This document shows, piece after piece, positions 21,936 through 32,500 of a DNA stretch of 47,523 bases. The notes beneath the pieces were generated by a model. The model was not told the origin of the DNA, searched no databases, and worked only from the letters and a program-made list of their open reading frames with translations. The position numbers were made by a program, and so were the translations under genes. Source of the DNA: Phoronis australis (taxonomy: Eukaryota > Phoronida > Phoronidae). Location of the stretch: contig NMRA01000005.1 in the NCBI GenBank assembly GCA_002633005.1, positions 1,019,001 to 1,066,523 of the forward strand. Reading direction: 5' to 3'. Every line of letters begins with the position of its first letter. The first letter of the stretch is position 1.

Positions 21936-22835
21936 ATAAAAAAACAAGTTCGCTCTTAGTCTGCATGTGATCTCTTTATTCTGCAATAAACTACAGCATT
22001 GTAATATCTAAGTACAAAAAGACTACTATCTATTTATATACAACACTAATTTCACAAAGCATAATCATTACTAAAATCTGATGATTTCAGAACGGCTTAT
22101 ACCCATAAGAGACGGTATTCTCTTAAAATGCCAGTTAAAACCAATATTCATAACCAGAGCATTCTTTTTGCAAACAACAAAACGTGACATTTCTATCTGA
22201 AATAATGCGGATTCATGTTATTGGAATTTTACAATAAAGTTTACGGCTAGACTCCTTTAAAATTGCCAACTCGACACCAATCCTTTCACTAGTGAAAAAA
22301 AATTGTGAAAAACCCCGAAGAATACACTGGTCACAACAAGGAGCAGGCAGTGTTGTAATAAAGTGACAATATCAACAGCGGAACAGATAAGATTTCAAAA
22401 AAATGCTCTGCATAGGAAGTCACATGACTTGAGCGGACAATAGCCATTGACAACATCAATGAAAATGAACATTCAAATAAATCTTTTCAATATGTGCCAT
22501 ACAAATTCATTAGAGTTAAACAGTGCTCAACTCCAACCAAAAATAAATCTAATTTGTGGCAGAAAAGCTTGTAACTAAAGAAATCAACAAACTGACAAAT
22601 TAGATAAAGAATTGGGATAACAGGTCCCATTGAAGCATCCATAAGCTCGCATTTTGTCGAAGAAACTAACTTTTGATTTAGACTTTTTCCTGCTCAACAA
22701 TATTTGTCTTTAGTTATTCCTAACCCAGAACAGAAGTGAATTTTGGTCTTGCACAGTACTGATAGCTCGTTATTACTCAAGACCATGCTTGGCAGACAGA
22801 ATGACCCGCCGTGACTAGTCAACTTGCAAGAATCT

Positions 22836-22895
22836 TGTGCCAAGCCAACAGGTGGAGGCGTGTGCCAAGCCAACAGGTGGAGCCGTGCACCAAGC
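22836..22895. repeat. 25-bp tandem repeat, two copies plus a partial third
   Basis: TGTGCCAAGCCAACAGGTGG-containing units start at 22836 and 22861. A partial third (GTGCACCAAGC) follows. Confidence 0.8.
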
Positions 22896-25800
22896 AATAA
22901 CGAATTGTCAGTTTCTTCTAAGCCCAAAATTGCATCTATTTTGACTAAGGAATAACTCGAGACCAATCTCATGACGGTAAGTTGTCTAAATCCAAAGTAG
23001 ATTTTTGTGACCGAAGATGGGTTCATAGCTCCTTTAAACATGCCTAGTCTCATTAACTGTGAATATGCAAATGAATTAATAACTTGTAAACAACACCAGG
23101 TCCTCCAGTGTGCCAGAAATCATCCGAGAACCAGTTATCATTACAATCTCGCAAAAGTCTTGTTTTGCGAGACTATGTTTTTGTAAATGAGTATGGTAAT
23201 ATTTCATCGTTACCCTAACGAAACAAGGCAGTTTTTATTATTCATTACATTATCAAATGATATTTGGAATTACTATGTTTTTTTAAATGTTCACACTTGT
23301 TTTTAAGTGTATCAGTTGCACTGTTTTCTTTATAATTCATTTACAAATTGTTTTTTCCTGATATTTGTACACACAGTTCTCCAGGAAGTCACTACGTGAC
23401 GCTTACTACAAATTTAAATATTCAGTTTTAATGAGGCATAGCATCTTAAAATAACACAAATCCTCGTCTTTTTATCAGTCTTCTACAGTGGTGTTGTGCG
23501 CGACGATATTTCCCCAGTAACTGAAACACAGCCGCTGTACTCGCACATACTCCTAGTGGAGACTTTGAAAACAATTTTCTTCACACAATGAACAACTGCT
23601 GAACCAATCAGATGATGTTTGCTAGTTACAGGCAGGGTGACGACAAAAACTTTTGCCAATGACGTTATTATAACAAAATGACTTTTCACAAACAACAGCA
23701 CTGGCCTGTTTTACATCAAGCAGACATCTGATAAATAAATGAAAATGGAGAGGACATGACCAAAATGATCTGACCAGGTTAAACATCATTTTGACACAAG
23801 AGTGGTGCAACAAATAATGACAGACTGACAAGGTGGGCACCTTTATAGTAAGAAGTAAACAACTATGAACACAGACAGTCATTTTCAAATGAAAGGAGAT
23901 ATTTTCCTTATCTTGAACCAATGGCATTAAGAAATGGTAGTTCATGGAAATTATTTCACAACAAAAATGGATTTTCACATTTCCTGAGAAGTATTACCAT
24001 GCAGTCAAATCTGAGCAAGAACTTTTCTAAATGTTAGTTGTAACCAAAGTTTGCTGTCATCAGATCTACGGTAAAATCTCACCAATTTAGGACACAATAT
24101 AGCCGACAAGTGAAATGTTATTTTATCAAACAAAAACTTATGACAAAGCAACACACTTGGAGAAATTTCATTTCAATAAAATGTTCTGCACCAAAGCTAT
24201 CATCGGAGAAAGTTTTGAAAAAATGTGGGCAAACTGATATGGCAAAAATCGTTGGGCGTTGACAGATGGCCATTTCACCAGCCTACAATGAAACTGGGGC
24301 AAGCGGAGACATTCGATCAAAACCACTTTGGGTGTGCACGCTATCCCGAAAGTGTTTTACACTGGTGTGCTTGTGTTCACCAAGGTCAGCCAACCATTTC
24401 CAGCAGGGGCCCATTTTATGAGAGTGACATATAAGTCACTTAAAAGACAAAAATTTGGTCTTGCACTCGCATCTCGTTGAAATAAGGTTTTGCCTAGTAA
24501 TTATGAGTTCATGGCAGTCTATAAATAATTTATAGAAATTGTTTCAGTAACTAGCTTCAAGTTGAACTTGCGTGCAAACTCCTTATCTCTGTGATTGCTT
24601 GGTCAAATTAGTTAGAAACAAAAATGTAGTGACCATGTGATTATGAAGTAGGTTAAAAATTGCCAAATGTTTTTAAACATGAGTTTTGTGTCGAAAATGA
24701 TCTGCTGGCATGTCCAGTAAGTATTGTGACGTGGTATTGGGGAGTAACACTGCATGGTGCAGGCTATGTGAGCCCCTAAAGTACAACATTAGTACAAAGG
24801 TCACCTATTTGCAGAATTTGTTTTCACATTTACAAGCTGTTAATGAATACAACTGCACATTGTTTAGCGCAGATGATGTTCAAATAACATTGTCGTTTAG
24901 TTCCTGCTATACATTAGCATAATTAGGAGTATGCAAATACATCTTTATTAAGTGAATATTCTCAAAGAGTGCACTTTTGTTCAAGTGAGATTTAAGTATT
25001 TTTCACAAATAATTGTGTGGAGCTCAAGACCATATTTCAATCTTAAATCTTGAGTCACTTTTCACAACACAGACCCCTGGACACCAGTTTACACTTCAAC
25101 AGGCAGTTGTCATGGAAAAATAGTACCAGACGAAACCTGAACCGCTTCAAACCGCGTAGCAAACTGACACCGCTGCCTCAAGTTCAATTCACACATCAGC
25201 TTGCACCATGTCAGAGGTGATGCCATTTCATTGACGTGTCGTACGCACGTGTTCTCCGAAACAGAAAATTCAAACCTGAACAAAACTACTAGATTGACTA
25301 TAGGAAGTTTAGTCCACACAGTGAGGAGTACTTGTACATATGAAGCCTTGGACATTGTACAGGAACTGTTGTCAAACATAATAAGTATCACCACATACTT
25401 AACAGAATGACTATGGTAATTCTTCACATATTTCGCACAAATTGCCAAAAATGTCATCTCTATTATTCAAAGTCTGACTAACATGCGGCAAATCATGAAA
25501 ATTTACTGATGACGGTTCAAATCAAGGTTTAATAATAACCTTAATAACAGAGATATTCCTGGCCTGCGCCATTAGCGCATAAAACAAGTAAAAAGATGCA
25601 AGCATATTGCACCAAAGGCAGAAGGTGAGATCATCTGATCTTGCGAAGCTGTCGGGGGGCTTCGCCCCATCTGCTCATCATCGGGCAGCAGTGTGCCCCT
25701 GGAAGCATCTTTTAAAACACAACTCTCTTCCAAAAATGCAAGATTCTAGTCAACTTACAGCCAGTCAGGTAATCATGACTCTGTTCATATTTTGATTGCC

Positions 25801-26214
25801 CTCGGGTTTTTTTTGTTTTATGCGTTACCACTTGAATTACACGAAGTCTCCTGGCACAACTTTTTGAAAAAAGCCACTTTTTATTATCAGGTGCGCCGCA
25901 AGGGCACAGGTTAGAACCTGGTCAGAAATATTCCAGGAAAAGTAGAATGAAACACTACTAACAAGTTGAGAAATATTTGACAAAATAAACTTTCTGGTCC
26001 ACAATATTGTGTGCTAACAGTTGGAGAATTACCATTAATTCCAAGAAATCAAACAGGTACAGGTGGAATCCAAACATGCCCCTGAAACGAGTTCAAACGG
26101 GTTGTGGAGAACAACGCATTACGTTGCCTGACAACATTAACCAATATAGTGGCGACCAAGTCTGTAAGAACACGGCAGCTATGACCATTTAACACAAAAT
26201 GCAATATAAGGTTA

Positions 26215-26700
26215 TGTAGGACCATAAAAATGTCCAAATCTGGACTTGAGAGCGTCATATCTCAAAAATGGCCGCTGGGATTCATATGAAGCACTATGCT
26301 TTATGCGCTGTTCACCAAAACAATGTAATGAACTTTTTTACAAAATGTTCCATGAGCTATCAAAATACATAAAAAATCAAAAGTTGAATAAAATGAAAAC
26401 CAAATACTTTTAAAAATTGTAACACCATTTTTGTGATTTCATCTTGAAGACTTTCATCATAGTTTGGTCATGTTATAGATATTCTCGTTTCCCTTTCCAT
26501 GAAACTCTCCTTTTTGTTAAATTTTACTGAAAACACATGGTCATGTGACCCAATCAACGGCAGATTTGTTTAATGTCAAAAATCAAATACTACAGGATTT
26601 CTATTTTCAGAAACTTGAATGTAGTTAAAATCTTTAGTGAATATTTGGCTTACTGCACAAACTTGTTGATAAGGTCCTAAATAACTTTAAATTCACAGTT
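26215..26700. repeat. Dispersed repeat A, copy 1
   Basis: The order of motifs ATGTCCAAATYT, CATATYTCARAAAT, then GACCCAA, AAAAATCAAATAC and CTTGTTGATAAGGTCC matches that at 41755-42870 in the same orientation. The family is unknown; no coding capacity is visible. Confidence 0.5.
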
Positions 26701-27339
26701 GGGGTCAATCTAACGCTGCACAGTGTTAATATACACTGATTCTGTGGTACAACACATACCAGACAGGAGTACAAACAATGATTTGAATTTAAAATTCGCT
26801 TAAATAACAAAAATGTTGTCTTGCTAAAATTTTTTCACCTGAGGCAAGTAATCTTGAAATTTCGTAGTGTACCAATTCAACTTCAGATTTAAAGCAGAAT
26901 TTTGTATAAAATGCCCAACAGGTTAGTATGAAATATTAATTAGCAAAGTCTTAATTCATGAAAAAGCTTCTATTTTTGCTTAAACTGAAAATTGAAGAAA
27001 CGCCCCTTTTATCTGATATGTTTTGGACCACACTTCAAATGAACATCTCAAGAAATATTCAGAATTTCATTTCAACCCCACTACCTTGGTCATCAGTGCC
27101 CAAAATCAACTAACAACAAAGGACCATTAACAGACCATCAATAGCATCCCCTTCGGATAAAAAGATCAGCGTAACAAAGTATTTGGAAAAAATAGAACTA
27201 ATAATAGAGTACTTGCCTGTTTTGGGAAAGTTTTCTTTTTTCTTAAAATATACACATGTACTGGTTTACAAAACCCCGTTTGCACTGACATCTTGTGACA
27301 GTAGTCAAAACATTCAGGCTGGTCACTGAGGACAACCAT

Positions 27340-28660
27340 TCAGCTAAGGATATTTTTGAATGGGTGCCAAACCATACATGAAGGCACTAGCACTCTATTT
27401 TCTATAGCATAAAAACATGCTAATTGCATGGAAATTCTGACTAACCCTGAATGTTTTGACAACTGTAGCCCGAGACACAGTAAAATGAGATTGCAAAAAA
27501 TTGCAAGAAATTCATCTGTCAGTCTTTCTTGTTCAAACAGCGGTGACATCTTTTGGATGAGATCCGAGTTAACCATTAGTTGAATGATCTGCAGCACAAA
27601 CCCTGAAACACATATTGACACAACTGTTACCATGACATCCACACCCACAAAGGTACGTCTACTTGGGATCGGCGCACACTCATGTAAGTATTCAGACCCT
27701 GAATTTCGCTTGCACATTGCCACACTACAGAATTATTCAGAAGCTGCATGTAGACACTCAATTATCGATGTAATGAGCACTTACGATGCCAAACGGCTAT
27801 TCCTTTTTGCTAATGATTGGATTCTTTCCGTCATTATATGTAAGGCAATTCGAAGCTTGAATGCACTCTTCCACAAACACAGAATTCATGACACAGTGAC
27901 AAATATCACAGAAATAGTCCATATCCACTGACGAGATCCTTCGATTTTCCACACAAAATACACACAACAGACTTCTTCCATATAAAAATAACATAAAAAT
28001 GATCTGCTTCCTGAGATGTGACATTCCACACAACACACATAAAAATACATGTTAATATTAAGAATAGCACCATTAAATTTGTCCTGGTAGCACATTTTTG
28101 TAGAGCATCCAGAGATCCAATAGTAACTCCGATTATGTTTTTTGACGTTTTACACCTTAGCGGTAGCAACGTCAAAACAATCGCAGCAAATTCCACAGCG
28201 TTACACAAAGCACTGACATATTTCATTTGTTAGCACATAGTAAATATCATTTTACCTTATCCATATTTGAGGAATCCTTTCGTAGAGAATCTTCCGACAC
28301 AAGAACGAACACAGAACGTAAATTTTTGTTTAAAAACAGTTTTTCTCCACAGGTAGATCTTATTCACACATTTTCCAGTTCATCAGATTTTAAAACCATG
28401 CACGGATGCATGGTAACAACTGTTCCATCCTTAGCAACACCTTGAAATTAATCAACAATGCCACCTTCCATTTGCACGTATTCACTCCAGATTCAATTGC
28501 AGTTTTTTTTTTAAACAAGTTCAACACGAGATAAGCTTTCTCCAGGCGACAGGGTGAAACTATAAGCACAAAGTTCCAAAACAAAGAATAACACATTTGC
28601 ACAATGACTTGACCACAGATATGTCCACGAAGTCTTCTAATCACAAAAACCACCAAATGA
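27340..28660 (-). other. Hydrophobic open frames of uncertain status
   Basis: Minus-strand open frames at 28390-28656, 27906-28226, 27797-28036 and 27340-27723 contain membrane-like stretches (such as NLMVLFLILTCIFMCVVWNV and FLAIFCNLILLCLGL). They could be pieces of a decayed multi-pass receptor. AT-rich sequence often yields such frames by chance. Frames are broken by stops and no family signature is certain, so no gene is called. Confidence 0.15.
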
Positions 28661-29064
28661 AATCAAACACGAGACTGCTCTTGTTCGTGATGAGCAGGTG
28701 AACACCAGAATCACACGTGTACACCGTATCTCCAACACCACTTTCATCACGTTATGGACTTTCAAAATTTCACTGGCATTCATATTTTATCGGTTTCATC
28801 ATGAAGATCCACAATTTATTTCTTCCTTCCAGGCAACAATGGTCACAGCACGCACCTCATGGTTTATGAGTAGGCCACGCAGTGGTACGAAATCAACACT
28901 CGGTGGTGAATTACAACTGAATACAACAGGATGACGACCCTATCTTCAAAAATCACATCTTGGTGCAGGGCACTTGGCATAAAACGTAGTCTCTTGACAC
29001 ACTAAACACACAAAAACAATTTAGACGCAGACATAATTGGTGGCACAACTAACGATCAACTCGA

Positions 29065-31263
29065 CTAAATACCGCCTCTCACAGCAACGACCAACAAATG
29101 GTCATCTTTAGTCATATCAAAAGCTAAATCGGGGGCGCGCCGACTGAGGAAATCGTGACCGAAACGGCAAGGCGGAAAAGCATGTAGAACTCCCGATTCA
29201 CCATCCTTGGAAGATGCAAGGGACACAACTCCAGCAGCATCTTTCTGTTTGAGATACGTAACTAGGTTGCGCAACAATCGCTGTTGGATTTTCGGATCAT
29301 CAGATGACAACGATGGTCCAGCCATAGCAAGCATGATGCAGTGACCACGGGGACCAACACTAGTTATACGTTTTGCCACCTCATCAAGTTTTGTCTGGTC
29401 TAAGCGGAGACGTTGAGTGATACGAAGTGTGGGGACACCCCCTGTTGACACATCATCCATAAGGCTGTCTACAATGGCACGATCACCACTGACCAGGTGA
29501 AGCTGAGCTGAAAACGAGCTGTTTTTCAGCGCAAATGCACCATTCCACACCTTGGGCAGACATTTGGCCAAATCAACAACGTGTTCCACGCCGTCCAGAA
29601 AGTGCTCTCGTTCAGGGCTCTGTGAAGTCCTAGATCGTCGCTCGCCACCAACACTGAATTCTGCTCCTTGTGTAGTCCTTCGTTTCCCAGGCGATTGATT
29701 CCCATTGTCAAAACGAGGCTCCTTGTCCCTGAACATTTCACCATCAGGTGGAGTCCTGGGCTGGGGAGGAGCGTAGCGGTTATCACCTCGCCCATCATGG
29801 TTGTCACGACCACCACCACTTCGACGTGGGTTATAATCATTACCAAAGTTGTTCTGATTTCGAAATCCAGAGTCGCGGTCTTGCCAGTCCTTAGTCCGCC
29901 CACGATCTGAGTTGCCATGACGCTTGGGATTTGATGGTATCTCGCCTCTGGCCACACGAGCTGCTTCACCAAAGTCATCAGCATCTCCACTGGGACCAAG
30001 AGGGGGGGCAGGTGCAGGCGCAGGTGGAGGTGACGGGGGCTGATCATCAGTTGCTTGACTGGGATCAGCGAAATCAATTCGTAGCCGTTTGTTAGGACCA
30101 CCCAAAGGGAACCCCCTCATTTCCTGTCTTGCAGCCGTGGCAGCTTCATTGTTGTCGTACAAGACATATGCATAATTCTTGTTCTCTGGCCAGTAAATTT
30201 TGTGAATTACACCAAATCGATCAAACTCCCGCTCCAATGTATCCATGCGTATCCAAGGGCCCAAGCCACCAATCCATAAACATGACGTCGGCGTCACTTT
30301 ACCATAACCTATTTTGCACTGGAATTTTCCAACATACTGGCCGGATAACTCAACTTTAGCTCTATGGGCCATGTCAAGATTGTGATAACGGACAAAAGCA
30401 AATGGATTCCCGCGTCCATTGGGGGCCATTTTTATATCTATGTCTTCTACGTGACCATGTTTACCAAATATTTGGCGTAACTCACTCAAACCGACGTCGA
30501 AATCAAGGTTGCCAACAAAAAGAGTACGTGTGGCTTTATCATCATCTTCAGGGGGTATATGATCAAGATGGTATGGAAACCTAGGTTCGCCTCTGCGTTG
30601 TTCGTTGCGACTATCCGGTCCACTGCTATTGTTTCTTCTACGACCAGGAGGTGATCCACTGCGATTAGAGAAGGTGTCCACATCACGACGGTCTCCACCA
30701 CGATCTTTGACAAAATCAGGACTAGAACGACGCTGGTTAAAATGAGACCTCTGCTGCTGATGTTGATAGACAGCGTCCACTCTCATTGGCCGATCAAACA
30801 TGAACATTTTTCCATGCCGAATTTTTGCAGCTCTAGCGTCATCAGAAAAACGAAAGTTGATGTAACACAAACGCTTGTCCTGGGCATTATAAACTATTTT
30901 GACATTGAATTCACCAAATTTCTTAAATTCATAGTACATTGCCTTTTTGATCTCAGGATCGGGAACTTGAGAAGGAAAACCACTAATGCAAATTGAACAA
31001 AATTCCGAACGATCGATTGGGGAGCTTTGTGGGTAACGGCCTTGAGGGCCTCTATCATCTTTAAATCGTTTTCGAGAACGATCGTCATAATCTGAATCGC
31101 GATTTGGTTTACTGTCGAAATCGCGCGAGTCTCGCTTATTTGGTCTCAGGTCTCTTTGTTCTCTGTCCTGCGAGCGATCTCGGCCGTGCATATTTCTCCG
31201 TGGAGGTGGAGAACGGTACCTCTTAGATGGTGGTGACACGTCTCTTTCTTGCAAACGTTTCAT
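29065..31263 (-). CDS. RBM15: RBM15/Spenito homologue (three RRMs + SPOC), single coding exon
   Basis: The 732-aa protein has the full RBM15/Spenito order. A basic, Arg/Ser/Asp-rich N-terminus (1-85) is followed by RRM1 (about 88-166, ICISGF), RRM2 (about 246-322, LFVGNL and NPFAFVRY) and RRM3 (about 327-401, LWIGGLGPW and NYAYVLY). Next come a Pro/Ala run (409-425), an RG/RD-rich disordered stretch (445-550) and a C-terminal SPOC domain (about 558-730). The segments MRGFPLGGPNKRLRIDFAD, RITQRLRLDQTKLDEV and GVLHAFPPCRF are close to vertebrate RBM15. Family members are nuclear RNA-binding adaptors of the METTL3/METTL14-WTAP m6A writer complex and are linked to X-inactivation, sex-determination splicing and Wnt/Notch output; these roles are inferred by homology. 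The ATG at 31263 opens a motif-rich N-terminus. A near-consensus acceptor (CCTTTTTCAG) ends six bases before the ATG, so a 5'UTR intron is possible. The coding region is uninterrupted, as in mammals. It is shorter than human RBM15 (about 970 aa), mostly in the disordered parts. Confidence 0.95.
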   Translation of the reverse strand: MKRLQERDVSPPSKRYRSPPPRRNMHGRDRSQDREQRDLRPNKRDSRDFDSKPNRDSDYDDRSRKRFKDDRGPQGRYPQSSPIDRSEFCSICISGFPSQVPDPEIKKAMYYEFKKFGEFNVKIVYNAQDKRLCYINFRFSDDARAAKIRHGKMFMFDRPMRVDAVYQHQQQRSHFNQRRSSPDFVKDRGGDRRDVDTFSNRSGSPPGRRRNNSSGPDSRNEQRRGEPRFPYHLDHIPPEDDDKATRTLFVGNLDFDVGLSELRQIFGKHGHVEDIDIKMAPNGRGNPFAFVRYHNLDMAHRAKVELSGQYVGKFQCKIGYGKVTPTSCLWIGGLGPWIRMDTLEREFDRFGVIHKIYWPENKNYAYVLYDNNEAATAARQEMRGFPLGGPNKRLRIDFADPSQATDDQPPSPPPAPAPAPPLGPSGDADDFGEAARVARGEIPSNPKRHGNSDRGRTKDWQDRDSGFRNQNNFGNDYNPRRSGGGRDNHDGRGDNRYAPPQPRTPPDGEMFRDKEPRFDNGNQSPGKRRTTQGAEFSVGGERRSRTSQSPEREHFLDGVEHVVDLAKCLPKVWNGAFALKNSSFSAQLHLVSGDRAIVDSLMDDVSTGGVPTLRITQRLRLDQTKLDEVAKRITSVGPRGHCIMLAMAGPSLSSDDPKIQQRLLRNLVTYLKQKDAAGVVSLASSKDGESGVLHAFPPCRFGHDFLSRRAPDLAFDMTKDDHLLVVAVRGGI

Positions 31264-31310
31264 TGTTTTCTGAAAAAGGAATAGTTAATATTCAAATTTA
31301 ACCTTTCACT

Positions 31311-31400
31311 TTACAGCATTATGCCGCCATCTTCTTCACAGGTTTCCGCGCATGTGTAATGCGCAGTTTCAACACTTTTTCGTTATCCAAAAGATGGCGG
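31311..31400 (-). promoter_or_regulatory. RBM15 leader with YY1-type motifs and two tiny uORFs
   Basis: AAGATGGCGGC, the YY1 consensus common at animal TSSs, is present on the - strand (31323-31333), about 60 bases before the RBM15 ATG. A second AAGATGGCGG is on the + strand at 31391-31400 and is followed directly by GTAAGG. On the - strand the YY1 ATG opens a three-codon uORF (31319-31330), and its stop overlaps the ATG of a two-codon uORF (31311-31319). The start site and use of the motif are inferred. Confidence 0.5.
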
Positions 31401-32046
31401 TAAGGGTGAGGAAGGCGAGATGGTTGAGGGCGTAGGACAAAGGAGCGGTGAGCTGCCGAGCCATTTTTGTTAAGAGGCCCACTTTTTAAGCAATTGCCAT
31501 TCGGTTTGTACGTTCACTTGAAAACAAGATTTTATTGACACATGCATCAAAAATGCCCTAGAAAACAATTGTTATGCACAGATTTTCTGCAGCAAATTGA
31601 TTCGGATTCTCCAATTCAAATGCGTGCATGAAAGCTGCGTTTCTCCAAGGAATTCTCTCTGGCAGGGAAATCTTCCGGCACTATTTTTCTGCTTTTTTGA
31701 AATTGTATAGCAGGAGAGACGGCCGGGTCCGTTGAAGGCTTTAATGGCTACCATTTTCCACAGACGCTTTCTTATTTGCAACCTTTCTGTCTATGAAACT
31801 TTTGAATATCATTTGATTTCAAATGACACGTAATTTAATTTTTAAAATGTTGATCTTTAGTTAATTTTTATAATTATCAGCAGCGCACGACATCAAATTT
31901 CATAAATACGTCATACTTAACATTAGAATAGTCATAAACGAAAATATTAGATGTGGCTTAAATTCGCGGTAAAACGGCAAATTATCAACTAAAATTGTTT
32001 TTCAGTCCCAACAACTTTGAGAAAGTCTTATGTGACGCGGGTTGAA

Positions 32047-32500
32047 CCAGTGCTGTAGTGGGGCGTAGGCGCACATAGGCGCCAACCATCTTTTTACATT
32101 GTGCATCATGACTCTTCCTTGCAGTGCAGCTGCATGTGAACGAGGATTCAGCGAAACGGATCAGATAGTCAACAAACGATCGAAGGGCCCCCGAGGACAC
32201 ACCCCATATAGGCGACTACAAACGGTTCCAACATATCGTTTCTGGGCGTTACCGCTCCTATTTTCCTTTATAACTGTGTTTGGGTTCCCTTCAGAGACCG
32301 CTTGGAATGCACGCAGACCTTTTCCATCCTATAAAAAATTGTGTGATTTGCCACTGCAGACTTGAAGTAAATACCCACTCTTGAGTCAAAAATAGGCATA
32401 CATGTCTGTGATGTTTTCGAATTCAATGCACTTTTAAAATTCAGTGCTCAAGGTGATACGGTGGGCTTTAAGCGTCAGCTTATTACCACTACAGCACTGG
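32047..32500. mobile_element. hAT-derived non-autonomous element with 8-bp target duplication
   Basis: The element has 15-bp perfect terminal inverted repeats: CCAGTGCTGTAGTGG at 32047-32061 and its reverse complement at 32486-32500. Taking CAG...CTG as the ends (32048-32499), the flanking 8-mers are GGTTGAAC and GTTTGAAC. This 7/8 match fits a hAT 8-bp duplication. The interior keeps a fragment of a hAT transposase dimerisation motif (32114-32179). A related short copy is at 5255-5396. Confidence 0.85.
32114..32179 (+). pseudogene. Fragment of hAT transposase C-terminal dimerisation motif
   Basis: The frame reads LPCSAAACERGFSETDQI and continues for a few residues, matching the S-A-A-C-E-R-G-F-S core of hAT-family dimerisation regions. 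Nothing else of the transposase is recognisable. The short size and MITE setting show it is a remnant. Confidence 0.65.

Larger units (their letters stand above)
21975..29064 (-). other. AT-rich region downstream of RBM15 (possible long 3'UTR)
   Basis: This 7-kb stretch follows the RBM15 stop on the - strand and has no convincing gene on either strand. A minus-strand AATAAA (TTTATT at 21975-21980 on +) lies at its far end, just before the repeat block. Intermediate hexamers are likely. It contains a 25-bp tandem duplication (22836-22885) and a dispersed-repeat copy (26215-26700). A single 3'UTR this long is possible for an RNA-binding-protein gene but is unproven; the region could equally be intergenic. 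Confidence 0.3.

Noticed and set aside
29526-30101. 191-aa open frame on the - strand
   Set aside because: It is a shifted frame inside the RBM15 coding exon, in its low-complexity and SPOC-proximal part.
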